Positions 28,084 to 36,582 of a stretch of 64,000 bases of DNA are shown here, piece by piece. This DNA is from Bacillus pseudomycoides DSM 12442 (lineage in GTDB: Bacteria > Bacillota > Bacilli > Bacillales > Bacillaceae_G), in assembly GCF_000161455.1 (NCBI RefSeq), contig NZ_CM000745.1, forward strand, positions 2,843,186 to 2,907,185, written 5' to 3'. A program made the position numbers and the translations under genes. The notes under the pieces were generated by a model. The model was not told where the DNA came from. It saw only the letters and a list, made by a program, of their open reading frames with translations, and searched no databases. How positions within the stretch are numbered: position 1 is the stretch's first letter; the number at the start of each line of letters is the position of its first letter.

Positions 28084-28342
28084 ATGAATCACTCCTCTGT
28101 TCATTTGTATGCTTTTAGCATAATGGATAAGAAAAGAGATCGAAGTGATTATAATCACAAATATAATGTAGAATTCATGAATGTTTTGTACATGCGGGGA
28201 GCAGTTGTTCAATCTGTTTAAAAAAGTAATGGTGGTGATTCTTCTTTTGAAAATGATATCGAATAAGCCTTGCTGAATTTCTTGCAACAAATGAAAAAAG
28301 AGTTGGAAATGCCCATGTATAATAAACTAAGGTGGTGAGGAA

Positions 28343-28684
28343 ATGAAACATAAAATGGGATTATATAATGGGCGATTTCAATCTATTCAATCTGGAAAAA
28401 AGGTATTTGAAGTACGCTTATATGATAAAAAGCGTCAGAATATACAAAAAGACGATAAAATCGAATTTACAAATCTAACAACAAAAGAAACAATTTGTGT
28501 ACAAGTAACTGAGTTAAAATGTTATCAAACATTTCAACAGATGTATGAAGACATTGATAAAGAGTTGCTGGATTGTGCAAACTGGAGTGTAGAAGAAATG
28601 CTAGCAAGTACATATGAAATATATACGAAAGAACAAGAGAAAAGGTGGGGAACAATTGCTATTGGGGTTGAAGTAATAGCATGA
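28343..28684 (+). CDS. ASCH domain-containing protein
   Basis: A 113-residue beta-barrel protein of the ASCH superfamily, proposed to bind RNA. The pattern MGLYNGRFQSIQSGKKVFEVRLYDKKRQ and later KDDKIEFTN are typical. Its stop overlaps the start of the downstream NUDIX gene by four bases (ATGA), so the pair is translationally coupled. GGTGAGGA precedes the ATG. Confidence 0.85.
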   Translation: MKHKMGLYNGRFQSIQSGKKVFEVRLYDKKRQNIQKDDKIEFTNLTTKETICVQVTELKCYQTFQQMYEDIDKELLDCANWSVEEMLASTYEIYTKEQEKRWGTIAIGVEVIA

Positions 28685-29097
28685 TTCGAAATCGTAGCTC
28701 ACTCATTTTGATACAAGAAAACACGGTTGCTCTTATAAAACGTGTTCGAAAGAATGAAGTGTATTTTGTCTTTCCAGGTGGAGGGATTGAAGAGTATGAA
28801 ACACCAAAAGAAGCAACAATACGTGAGGCTTATGAAGAATTAGGCGTGCATGTTGAAGTTCAAAAACTTGTTACGAAGTATGAGTATAAAGGCACTCAGT
28901 ATTTTTATGAAGCTCGTATCATTGGTGGTGTTTTTGGTACAGGAAAAGGTGAAGAGTTTACAAAGATTGATAGGGGACAATACATTCCAGTTTGGATTCC
29001 TGTAAAAGAGCTATTAAATTTAAATATCAAGCCATATGAAGTAGCGAAAATAATATTTCATTGTTACAAAAACGTGAAGTCTGACGACATACAATAA
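28681..29097 (+). CDS. NUDIX hydrolase
   Basis: A 138-residue NUDIX protein. The NUDIX box GGGIEEYETPKEATIREAYEELGV (residues ~33-56) carries the metal-binding REAYEEL core. It hydrolyses a nucleoside-diphosphate-linked substrate that cannot be specified. It is coupled to the ASCH protein gene by a four-base overlap, suggesting a joint nucleotide- or RNA-processing role. Confidence 0.9.
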   Translation: MIRNRSSLILIQENTVALIKRVRKNEVYFVFPGGGIEEYETPKEATIREAYEELGVHVEVQKLVTKYEYKGTQYFYEARIIGGVFGTGKGEEFTKIDRGQYIPVWIPVKELLNLNIKPYEVAKIIFHCYKNVKSDDIQ

Positions 29098-29103
29098 AAA
29101 CCA

Positions 29104-29132
29104 TTGACATACATACCTGAATTCAGTATTGT
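29104..29132 (+). promoter_or_regulatory. Sigma-A promoter of the acetate-type transporter gene
   Basis: TTGACA (29104-29109), a 17-base spacer and TATTGT (29127-29132). The -10 and spacer are embedded in a perfect inverted repeat. Confidence 0.75.
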
Positions 29133-29144
29133 ATTCAGGTATGT
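29111..29144 (+). promoter_or_regulatory. Operator-like inverted repeat overlapping the promoter
   Basis: Perfect 12-base arms acatacctgaat / attcaggtatgt are separated by ten bases that hold part of the -10 box. A repressor bound here would block RNA polymerase. The regulator is not identified. Confidence 0.7.
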
Positions 29145-29165
29145 GTTCAAAATCAGGAGGTTTTT

Positions 29166-29783
29166 ATGAGTAATCAAACTACACATCATGTGAAAATGAC
29201 AACAGCGGATCCATCTGGAATTGGTCTATTTGGATTAGCAATGGTAACACTTGTAGCATCATCACAAAAGCTAGGATTAACTGATGGCGTTTCATTTGTA
29301 TTACCATGGGCAATCTTTTTAGGAGGATTTGCACAACTTTTTGCTTGCATTCACGATGCAAAGCATAATAATACGTTCGGTACAACTGCTTTTGGTGCGT
29401 ATGGTCTATTTTGGTTAGGTGTTGGGACATCATGGTTAATTCAACTTGGTGTATTTGGCGAAAAACTGGCACAAGCTGTAGATCCAAAGCAACTTGGTGT
29501 TGCATTTATTGGGTACCTAATTTTTACAATTTTCATGACTATTGGAGCAATGGAAACACATAAAGTATTATTTATGATTTTTGTACTTATTGATTTCTTA
29601 TTTATCGGTCTTTCATTTAGTACTTTAGGTGTTATGCCACATGCTATGCATAATTTAGCGGCGTATTCTGAACTATGTATTTCATTACTATCTTTCTATG
29701 GTTCAGCAGCTGCTGTATTAAATACACATTTCGGAAAAGTTGTATTACCAGTAGGAAAGCCATTTGGCATTTTTAAAAAATAA
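29166..29783 (+). CDS. Acetate uptake transporter, GPR1/FUN34/YaaH (SatP) family
   Basis: A 205-residue protein with six membrane helices. The ADPSGIGLFGLAMVTLVASS start is the family signature, and FGTTAFGAYGLFWLGVG and the GTISFF-like central helices are typical. Homologues such as SatP move acetate or succinate with protons. An unusually clear promoter-operator palindrome lies just upstream, and AGGAGG precedes the ATG, so expression should be strongly regulated. Confidence 0.88.
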   Translation: MSNQTTHHVKMTTADPSGIGLFGLAMVTLVASSQKLGLTDGVSFVLPWAIFLGGFAQLFACIHDAKHNNTFGTTAFGAYGLFWLGVGTSWLIQLGVFGEKLAQAVDPKQLGVAFIGYLIFTIFMTIGAMETHKVLFMIFVLIDFLFIGLSFSTLGVMPHAMHNLAAYSELCISLLSFYGSAAAVLNTHFGKVVLPVGKPFGIFKK

Positions 29784-29792
29784 GAGTAGAGG

Positions 29793-29830
29793 AGCACGAA
29801 TGACAAGAAGAGTCATTCGTGCTTTTTTTA
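29793..29830 (+). terminator. Terminator after the acetate-type transporter gene
   Basis: Perfect 12-base stem agcacgaatgac / gtcattcgtgct with a T7 tail. Confidence 0.92.
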
Positions 29831-29834
29831 TAGC

Positions 29835-29950
29835 GTGCCCAGTTAAGCTAAGTATTGCTTACTGGTGAAAGTCTAGGTAAGAACCAACTCGCCTAGTAGC
29901 TGATAGGCAACTAGTGGAGAAATTCTAAAGTTGAAGTCCTGGGAGAAAAA
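29835..29950 (+). mobile_element. Possible 5' fragment of a group II intron
   Basis: The stretch starts GTGCCCAG and contains ggtgaaagtc, ggtaagaaccaactcgcc and the tagtagctgataggcaacta hairpin. Bacterial group II introns begin GUGYG-CCCAG and carry a similar GUGAAAGUC...CCAAC block in domain I. No intron-encoded reverse transcriptase follows; only ~115 bases remain. The assignment rests on recalled consensus and is tentative. Confidence 0.4.
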
Positions 29951-30061
29951 TGTTGTGTAAAATGTACAAAAAATAGAGAATTCAGCTTTACTTTTATTAT
30001 ATCGATATGATATAGTGATTATAAACCATTTTACTTTTAATAATATAGAGATTTAAATGAG

Positions 30062-30117
30062 CTGTAACTTCAGAAGAGGATAGCAATGTTAAATCTCCTC
30101 TGCGGTTGCAGTTTTTT
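30062..30117 (+). terminator. Terminator-like hairpin in the cold-shock gene leader
   Basis: Nested arms ctgtaac..agaagagga and tctcctct..gttgcag are followed by T6, about 75 bases before the csp start. It could end an upstream transcript or act as an attenuator in a long csp leader. Confidence 0.6.
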
Positions 30118-30191
30118 AATGTCGTTATTATTGTTGTAAAGTGGTCGAAAATGAATATGTACATATAGGTACATTGTAGGAGGATTTTTTC

Positions 30192-30392
30192 ATGCAAAAC
30201 GGTAAAGTAAAATGGTTTAACTCAGAAAAAGGTTTCGGATTCATCGAAGTTGAAGGCGGAGAAGACGTATTCGTTCATTTCTCAGCTATCCAAGGCGAAG
30301 GATTCAAAACTTTAGAAGAAGGTCAAGAAGTTACTTTCGAAGTAGAACAAGGTAACCGTGGACCACAAGCTACTAACGTAGTTAAGAAGTAA
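30192..30392 (+). CDS. Cold-shock protein, CspA family
   Basis: A 66-residue single cold-shock domain that binds single-stranded RNA/DNA and melts mRNA structure. The RNP1 motif KGFGFIEV and RNP2 VFVHFS are intact. Codon use is highly biased and the AGGAGG site is strong, as expected for an abundant protein. B. cereus-group genomes carry several paralogues (cspA-E), so no letter is assigned. A structured leader precedes it. Confidence 0.96.
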   Translation: MQNGKVKWFNSEKGFGFIEVEGGEDVFVHFSAIQGEGFKTLEEGQEVTFEVEQGNRGPQATNVVKK

Positions 30393-30400
30393 TTGAATTG

Positions 30401-30432
30401 AAAAGAGAAGGGCTTGCCCTTCTCTTTTTTTT
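30401..30432 (+). terminator. Terminator after the cold-shock gene
   Basis: Stem aaaagagaagggc / gcccttctcttttt with a long T-run. Confidence 0.93.
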
Positions 30433-30468
30433 ATTGTGCTTGATTCATTTCATTCTTTCGAATGTATG

Positions 30469-30576
30469 TTTATCCCGCTATTCGCGTGCAATAATACTCT
30501 CACCGCAACATTCGACGAAAGCAAAGAAGCTAGGCGAGAGATAAAGTCAACCTCGCTGATTAAAGCCTTACTCTAT
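30469..30576 (+). repeat. Dispersed intergenic repeat, copy 5
   Basis: It starts tttatcccgctattcgcgtg, with ctcaccgcaac and gctaggcgagag arms, and ends aaagccttactctat. Confidence 0.7.
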
Positions 30577-30714
30577 ATACAAAAAATTTAGTTATTTTTA
30601 TCTGAATATTCAAAAAATAATCTCGGGATCTTTTTTATAAATTTTGTTTTGTGTATTTGTACAGTGGGGAATATATAATTAAAAATATAATCAGATAAGG
30701 AAGAGGGATATGAC

Positions 30715-31560
30715 TTGAATGAACCTAAATATTATATTGTCTTTGATGTTGAACGGAATTTTCGACCTTATAAATCGCAAGATCCCTTGGAAGTGGTTGA
30801 TATTGGGGCAATCAAGGTAGAAGCAAGTACAGTGCGTATAATAGGACAATTTTCTTCACTTGTTAAACCAACCGCACCTCTAACCCGCCATACAACAAAA
30901 TTAACAGGCATTACAAAGCAAGATTTAAAAGAGGTAGAAGTGTTTCCAGAGGTAATGGAGCGATTTCTTCAATTTGCTGGGGATGATTATATGTTTATAA
31001 CATGGGGAAAGGAAGACTATAAATTTCTTGCGCAAGATTGTAAGCTACATCATATAGAATGCCCTAATATAGAGGATGAGAGAAAATTTGATTTGCAAAA
31101 ATTTGTATTTCAAGCATATGATCAACTATTTATACATACACCAAGTTTAAAATTTGCGGTGGAACAATTTTCTTTAGAATGGGAAGGAAAGCAGCACCGT
31201 GCCTTTGCAGACGCTAAGAACACCTTGAATATCTTTCTTAAAGTATTCAAGGAAAAGGATATTTATAAGCGGTATAAACGAAATGAAGAACTCGTACTTG
31301 TAAAGAATGGTTTATTAACTGAAAAAGCAAAAAAGAAAATGAAAAGATGGGTATTTAAAGAATTAAAGAAAAAAGAACACAGTCCATTTACTTGGGATGA
31401 TTTTCAAAATAGCAAGACATGGGGGAATATAACGGAACGATATTATATTGATAATAACACAATACGACTTTTACAAAATTACTTTACTATGGCTGTAAAG
31501 AAAGGTGAGCAGCAGTTGCGAGTGTTAGAAGAGATAAATAACAAAATAAATGATGCATAG
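30715..31560 (+). CDS. DEDDh 3'-5' exonuclease domain protein
   Basis: A 281-residue protein with a DnaQ-like exonuclease domain in residues 1-185. The catalytic acidic residues lie in FDVE (ExoI), the FITWGKEDYKFL block (ExoII) and HRAFADAKN (ExoIII, DEDDh type). The ~95-residue basic C-terminal region is family-specific. It starts at TTG with GGAAGAGGG upstream; the nearby ATG is out of frame. It resembles KapD-type and other sporulation/stress exonucleases, but the substrate is unknown. Confidence 0.85.
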   Translation: MNEPKYYIVFDVERNFRPYKSQDPLEVVDIGAIKVEASTVRIIGQFSSLVKPTAPLTRHTTKLTGITKQDLKEVEVFPEVMERFLQFAGDDYMFITWGKEDYKFLAQDCKLHHIECPNIEDERKFDLQKFVFQAYDQLFIHTPSLKFAVEQFSLEWEGKQHRAFADAKNTLNIFLKVFKEKDIYKRYKRNEELVLVKNGLLTEKAKKKMKRWVFKELKKKEHSPFTWDDFQNSKTWGNITERYYIDNNTIRLLQNYFTMAVKKGEQQLRVLEEINNKINDA

Positions 31561-31672
31561 TCAAAAGTTAAAAGTGTTCGTGTAAATGAATATATAAAGG
31601 ATTGTTTTTTTTGTTAGGCTTCTTTAATTAGAATAACAATGATTATATACACGTATTTTTTGAGGTGAATAG

Positions 31673-31786
31673 ATGAAAAAATTGTACTTAGTAATAAGTG
31701 TGCTTCTAAATTTTATTTTTGGTTTTCTTTTTGGGTATGCTCTTTTAGGGGGGAATAACTGTTTATTCAATCAATTGTCTGTTTAA
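31673..31786 (+). CDS. 37-residue membrane peptide
   Basis: A short frame beginning MKKLYLVISVLLNFIFGFLF, a single hydrophobic helix, and ending after a GGNNC segment. GAGGTG stands seven bases before the ATG. It lies 14 bases ahead of another small membrane protein, and the two may form a bicistronic unit. Its function cannot be stated. Confidence 0.5.
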   Translation: MKKLYLVISVLLNFIFGFLFGYALLGGNNCLFNQLSV

Positions 31787-31799
31787 TGGTTGCTCAGAT

Positions 31800-32012
31800 A
31801 TGGTAGAAGAATGGGTGGGTATTGTTATGGGGTTAGTTATTACTTTGATAATAGGTGGTATTCTTTTTTCGATGATTATATTTACGAACAGAAAGTTTTT
31901 ACATGCTGTGAAGATGAGAAAAAAACATTATTTTCTTGTCATTTCCCTTTTTTTTATTCTAGGTACTTTTTTTAGTTTTTCTTTAAGATCGAACCATATC
32001 GGTCCATTTTAA
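31800..32012 (+). CDS. Small two-helix membrane protein, 70 residues
   Basis: The frame beginning MVEEWVGIVMGLVITLIIGG has two hydrophobic helices separated by a basic loop (RKFLHAVKMRKKH). The ribosome site is weak, so translation may depend on the preceding 37-codon frame. No family is recognised; this is a moderate-confidence gene. Confidence 0.5.
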   Translation: MVEEWVGIVMGLVITLIIGGILFSMIIFTNRKFLHAVKMRKKHYFLVISLFFILGTFFSFSLRSNHIGPF

Positions 32013-32267
32013 AGAAAGTGCGGCATTTTCCGTGATTATTCCCCTCTCATCAGTTGTTTCTTACGGACAATTCTCCTTGAGCTGTCTCCCTTAAATTCTG
32101 ATATATTTTATTTAACTGCTTTTCTTCAGTTCTAGTAGTTATACAAACAATAGCCTGATAGGATATATTGAAGAAATGTCATCTTTTTGAATTCTAATAG
32201 TAGGTTTTCGTGTCCGGATATGTATAGTAACCAAGGTAGAGGCAAAGGGATGTGAGTAAAAATAAAA
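32013..32267. other. Intergenic region, no gene seen
   Basis: AT-rich sequence between the small membrane protein and the IS-derived region. No coding frame with a ribosome site is visible. Confidence 0.4.
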
Positions 32268-32293
32268 GAGCGCTACAGAATAGCGCTCAATAA
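32268..32293. terminator. Hairpin terminator
   Basis: Perfect eight-base stem gagcgcta / tagcgctc with an A-rich left flank and aataaaaa to the right. Confidence 0.6.
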
Positions 32294-32341
32294 AAACTAT
32301 AATATGGAATAGAGGGTGTAATTGTAAAATAAAACTGGTCT

Positions 32342-32491
32342 GTGAATGCCCCCTCCTTAACACTCTTACGAGTTGTTTGAAGAAGGGACTTCCTGTTTCA
32401 TAGAGCGTTGCTGCTTGGGAATCTAAGCAGTCTTACATACTCTCCACAGGCGTCGTTTATACTGTTTGGACACAACCTTGCCCTACAGTTT
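32342..32491 (-). ncRNA. Right end and putative omega-RNA region of the IS200/IS605-type element
   Basis: Downstream of the tnpB stop, the minus strand runs through ctatgaaacaggaagtccc, then an end hairpin (ccccctccttaa / complementary arm), and finishes near ttcac at 32342. In TnpB elements this segment, together with the 3' end of the gene, forms the omega-RNA scaffold that guides TnpB. Assignment is by position and resemblance to Bacillus IS605 right ends. Confidence 0.5.
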
Positions 32492-33243
32492 CATTCTTCG
32501 GTCGTTCTCATAAGTAATCGCTCTAATCCTTTTCGCAAAATGTTGAGACTTGCATTATAATCTCTGTCTAACACTGTTCCACACTTTGTACAAATATGTG
32601 TCCGAATCGAAAGTGATTTTTCCACACGATTCCCACAGCTAGAACAATCTTGTGATGTGTACGCTGGGTCTACTCTCACAAGTAAACTGCCAAATTTCTC
32701 ACACTTATACAAAAGCATCTTACGAAAAGTGCCCCAGCCTGCATCAGAGATCGACTTCGAAACTTTTCGATTCCGAACCATCTTTCGAATATCAAGATTT
32801 TCTATACAAATCACCGAATACATTTGCGTGAGATGATAACTTAATTTGTGTAAGAAATCTTTTCTTTGATTCGCTACCTTTTCATGAAGGATCTGAATTC
32901 GTTCTACTTGCTTCTTATAGTTCGCAGAGTCCTTCTTTTTCTTCGAAAGGTTACGCTGTGCTTTGCGCAGTTGTTTTTCTTTTTGCAGAAGAAATCTTGG
33001 ATTTTCAAATACCGTTCTATTTGAAAGAACAGCGTATTGATTCAGTCCTACATCTATACCAATTGCATTCTCTATATCAATAGAGGGAGGTACATCCTGT
33101 CTTTCGACACTAAAAATAGCGTACCATCTCTTCGATTGGCGTTTCAGAATCAACTGTTTGATCGTTCCTTCTATCGGCCGATGCAGATGAATCTCTATTT
33201 CTCCTAACTGTTTTTTTATGAATAGGGTTGTAAATTTTAGTGA
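32491..33243 (-). pseudogene. tnpB: N-terminally truncated TnpB (IS200/IS605-type OrfB)
   Basis: About 250 codons are open, against ~370 for full-length TnpB. The retained part starts in the HRPIEGTIKQL region and includes all three RuvC residues: Asp in AIGIDVGLNQ, Glu in CIENLDIRKM and Asp in LDRDYNASLNI. It also keeps the zinc ribbon CSSCGNRV...CTKCG. The first ~120 residues and the left element end are missing, and an in-frame stop lies just upstream. The cognate TnpA is absent, so the protein is probably inactive. RNA-guided cleavage is known for intact relatives only. Confidence 0.85.
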
Positions 33244-33326
33244 TTTTTAAAACAGTTTCCTTTTATAGGGACGATTTCTTTTATCAATGAATATACTATT
33301 TTAAGAAAATGAAGGGGTGAAGGGAA

Positions 33327-35417
33327 TTGGATTATTTAATTGAACTAAATCAGTGGGGTATAAAAGAAGGATTGCCCACCAAGCCCTATGCAGATGCTGA
33401 TTATATACAAGCTGATAAGAATATACAGGGAATAAACAGTGCATTACAATTTGCGGCGGTTAACAATTATGCTGAAGTGATTCTTCCAAAGGGGAATTAT
33501 GCGATCTGTTACCCTCGTGAAATCGCTATGGTTTCTAATATTGACTTTAATTTAAATGGTTCAACATTAAAAGTAATATATGATTCTAACAAAAAATCAC
33601 CATTCGATAATAGAACAACCACTGATTATTACAACTTTAAAGGAAATAGTGTTGTTTTTAGCAAAACCACTAATTCTCATTTGTTTGGCGGAACCGTCAT
33701 TGGATGTAGGGATGATAGGAGTTTCTCGAATCCTTTAGAAGCAGCAATGGAGCACACATATGGAGTTCTCTTTCAAAGAAGCTCAAGTTATTGTTCTATG
33801 ACAAATTGTACAGTTCGCGATTACATGGGTGATAATGTTTCATTTAGCTCAGATTCTATATATAACTATGGTGAATTTGATCAAGGACTTACATTAAGTG
33901 CTTTAGATTACACAACTGGACAACCAATCACCTCGGCTAATACACTCATAACAAAACTGTTAAACATACCTCAAGATTTAACACCAAAGATAAATTCTTT
34001 CCTTATAGCTGGCGCAGGCTACGCTAGAAAAACTAATTTAAATACTAAAGAATTGGACATCTTCTTTTACGACAATAGCAACAAATTCATAGGGGTTATG
34101 AAGAAAAGACGAATTTATACCGATATTTCTATTCCTGTTACTGCAACTAGGTTTAGATTGCAGTATTACAATGAAACCAACCCAAATAAGAATATGCAGA
34201 TTACTATTATGTTTGGCGGGATTCCCCATCATAATACAGTGAAAAAGTGTGAAATATATAATGGGCATAGGGGCGGTATTACTTTAGGTGGTAGCTATAA
34301 CAAAATTGTAAACAATAAAATCCGTGATAATGGAAAAGGTTTGGTTAGGTTTTTGGATGGAAAACCGCTTTTCAATGACCCGACTAGATATTCGATAAAT
34401 ATGGAAGATAGTTATGGGGCAAGCTGTACGATAAAAGATAACGAAATTTACGGTAGTTATCATGGTATCTTAGTCGGGTGTTACGATGTTTTAATAGAGC
34501 ACAATCACATTTACAACATTGATAATATTGCAATCAATTTGTATTCTCTCGTGCATGCAAACATTAAGGATAACTTCTTATACAACTGTCAAAACAACAT
34601 TGGCCTTATGACTTCTAATTTCAGTGCGGCGTTTGTGAATATCGAAGGCAACAGCTTTACAGGTGGCATCATGAATGTAACTAGTGATTCATACAGGGTT
34701 TCATTATCAAACAATCAATACGTAAATCCTGACATGATTGCAATGGGCGATAATTGCACGTTTGATAATAATTACATTATTTTTACAGAAAATCTAGTTA
34801 CTGCACCGTGGCTAAAGGCAAACAAAATAAGCAGATGTACCTTTAAATCTGTCCCTATACAAAAGGAAATGACGTTTAAAGTGAAAGAGTATGATAATTG
34901 TAGATTCGAAAACTTACGAGTCAGATCTGAAAATCCAAATCCTAAGAATGTAGATGTCTGTGAATTCACTAGATCAGAATTTATTAATTGTGAGCTGAGA
35001 AATCATATGTTTAACGGATGCCCCATGAACGTTAAGGTTACTAAATCAAAGCTTATAGATACGACCTGTGAATGCGGTATTACAAATGTGGACAACCAAG
35101 TATCATACACGTCATTAGAAGAATGCGATATCACTATCAATACCAAAAATAATCTGTTTTTATCAGATACAAACAGACCCTATACAATTTATAAAGCAGC
35201 AAATTGTATAGTCACGATAAACAATACATCTTTTGGTGCCTTATTAGCATCTGGCTCAGCTAATGCAGCGAATGAACTAGTTCTGGAAGGAAATGAGTTT
35301 GTTTATACAGGCTCCACACCTCTGAATTTAAAATACTATACAAATAAAAATCACATACGTAACTTTGTTGATTCAGACAATATTTTTACAAATATCACTT
35401 TACCTACTGTTTCCTAA
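33327..35417 (+). CDS. Right-handed parallel beta-helix protein, tailspike/pectate-lyase-like
   Basis: A 696-residue protein starting at TTG with GGGGTGAAGGG upstream. The N-terminal QADKNIQGINSALQFAAVNNYAEVILPKGNY segment is the typical lead-in of phage tailspike and polysaccharide-lyase beta-helices. The body holds many Asn-ladder repeats such as NKIVNNKIRDNGKG, CTIKDNEIYGSYHGI and VLIEHNHIYNIDNIAI. There is no signal peptide or membrane segment. It probably binds or cleaves a polysaccharide; a phage or glycan-cluster origin is inferred from its location between a TnpB relic and glycosyl genes. Confidence 0.8.
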   Translation: MDYLIELNQWGIKEGLPTKPYADADYIQADKNIQGINSALQFAAVNNYAEVILPKGNYAICYPREIAMVSNIDFNLNGSTLKVIYDSNKKSPFDNRTTTDYYNFKGNSVVFSKTTNSHLFGGTVIGCRDDRSFSNPLEAAMEHTYGVLFQRSSSYCSMTNCTVRDYMGDNVSFSSDSIYNYGEFDQGLTLSALDYTTGQPITSANTLITKLLNIPQDLTPKINSFLIAGAGYARKTNLNTKELDIFFYDNSNKFIGVMKKRRIYTDISIPVTATRFRLQYYNETNPNKNMQITIMFGGIPHHNTVKKCEIYNGHRGGITLGGSYNKIVNNKIRDNGKGLVRFLDGKPLFNDPTRYSINMEDSYGASCTIKDNEIYGSYHGILVGCYDVLIEHNHIYNIDNIAINLYSLVHANIKDNFLYNCQNNIGLMTSNFSAAFVNIEGNSFTGGIMNVTSDSYRVSLSNNQYVNPDMIAMGDNCTFDNNYIIFTENLVTAPWLKANKISRCTFKSVPIQKEMTFKVKEYDNCRFENLRVRSENPNPKNVDVCEFTRSEFINCELRNHMFNGCPMNVKVTKSKLIDTTCECGITNVDNQVSYTSLEECDITINTKNNLFLSDTNRPYTIYKAANCIVTINNTSFGALLASGSANAANELVLEGNEFVYTGSTPLNLKYYTNKNHIRNFVDSDNIFTNITLPTVS

Positions 35418-35448
35418 TGAAGACTAAGTGTATGTGAAGCAATAAAAG

Positions 35449-35478
35449 AAACCGGCTATGTAATAGGAGTCGGTTTTT
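35449..35478 (+). terminator. Terminator after the beta-helix gene
   Basis: Stem aaaccggct / agtcggttttt with a T5 tail. Confidence 0.75.
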
Positions 35479-35506
35479 AATACATAACGTATTTATTCCA
35501 TGTTAA

Positions 35507-35541
35507 GCGGGGGCAACCGGTTTAATAGGGTCAGTCGCCCC
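35507..35541 (+). repeat. GC-rich hairpin
   Basis: gggggcaac and gtcgccccc form a nine-base stem around an AT-rich loop. It is conspicuous in this low-GC region, and no T-run follows. Confidence 0.4.
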
Positions 35542-35660
35542 CGGGAATCGCCTTATCTCTATCAATCTAAAAAATAAACTACCTCAAGATGAGAAAAATG
35601 AATTTCGTTGCTATAAAAGGCACAAATTTCTCGTTTTGGGGATATTTGCATTTCTTAGCT

Positions 35661-35706
35661 TGATGGCAATGGGATGAAGCCCCCACTGATCAAACTTTCA
35701 CTTTAT
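35661..35706 (+). repeat. Dispersed intergenic repeat, tail fragment
   Basis: Only the right part (gggatgaagcccccactgat to actttcactttatt) of the dispersed repeat is present, upstream of the kinase-like gene. Confidence 0.6.
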
Positions 35707-35867
35707 TGCATTTCAAGGTTTAAAAATAATATCTATTAAAAAACCATATGAATTGAATCAAGTTATAAAAATATATATTAATCTAGGTTACATATGTAAG
35801 TGATGAATCATAGAATATGAGGTAATACTAGTGCAAAAACACGAAATACTTATTAAGGAGCGATCAA

Positions 35868-36419
35868 ATGAAGACATACTTTAATAAAAGAAGAATAAGC
35901 AGAAGAGACTTGAAGGAATATAAGCTCATTGGGGATGGGAAGGATGGAGAAGTATATCAATTAACTCATGATAAATGTGTGAAAATGTTTTTCCTGGAAG
36001 AAACTCGAAAAAAAGAGTTGAAAGCTCTGGTAATTGGACAATCATCACCTATTATTCCACGACTTTATGAATATGGAGAAAATTATATTGTCATGGAGTA
36101 TATACATGGAATTTCACTTGCACGTCACTTGAAAAAAGAAAAACAGATCACTGAAGAATTAACTGAAAAAATATTAATAATGTTGGATGAATTTAAAAAG
36201 ATCGGATTTACCAGATGGGACACGGAAGTAAGACACGTTTTAATAAATGAAGAAGGTCAGTTAAAAGTTATTGACCATAAAAGAGCTTTTACCTCAAATA
36301 GCAAGGCTCCTATTAAATTATTAAAGGGGTTTAAAAAATTTGGACTGTCACAGGATTTTTTAAACTATGTGAAGAATATACCTTCTTCTGCTTATAATAC
36401 ATGGGTGAAACATAGATAA
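35868..36419 (+). CDS. Small protein kinase-like protein
   Basis: A 183-residue protein of the eukaryotic-type kinase fold, much shorter than a canonical kinase domain. A P-loop-like GDGKDGEVYQL lies at about 23-33, a VAIK-type lysine in KCVKMFF, a hinge MEYIHG, and a catalytic-loop equivalent WDTEVRHVLINEEG. VIDHKRAF replaces DFG. The usual HRD is not obvious, so it may be a small-molecule kinase or pseudokinase. AAGGAG precedes the ATG. It stands at the head of the glycan cluster but is separated by ~160 bases. Confidence 0.7.
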   Translation: MKTYFNKRRISRRDLKEYKLIGDGKDGEVYQLTHDKCVKMFFLEETRKKELKALVIGQSSPIIPRLYEYGENYIVMEYIHGISLARHLKKEKQITEELTEKILIMLDEFKKIGFTRWDTEVRHVLINEEGQLKVIDHKRAFTSNSKAPIKLLKGFKKFGLSQDFLNYVKNIPSSAYNTWVKHR

Positions 36420-36582
36420 AAAACCGAACGACCTGGGCCATGCCCTGCACATGCTTAAGGAAGGGGACTTCTGTTGGAATACTGTTAAAAGATGATAAAC
36501 AATAGAGCAAGCTCTCCGCTAATGACCGTTTCTTTTTGTAGCATCAATCATAAGTTAAGTAGTACAAGGAGTGATAAAAATA
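36420..36582. other. Spacer before the glycan operon
   Basis: A patch richer in G+C than its surroundings (gacctgggccatgccctgca) and a gagcaagctc palindrome are seen. It probably contains the operon promoter, but no consensus boxes are clear. Confidence 0.35.

Noticed and set aside
32139..32363. 74-codon minus-strand frame
   Set aside because: It runs through a terminator and an element end, and lacks a ribosome site.
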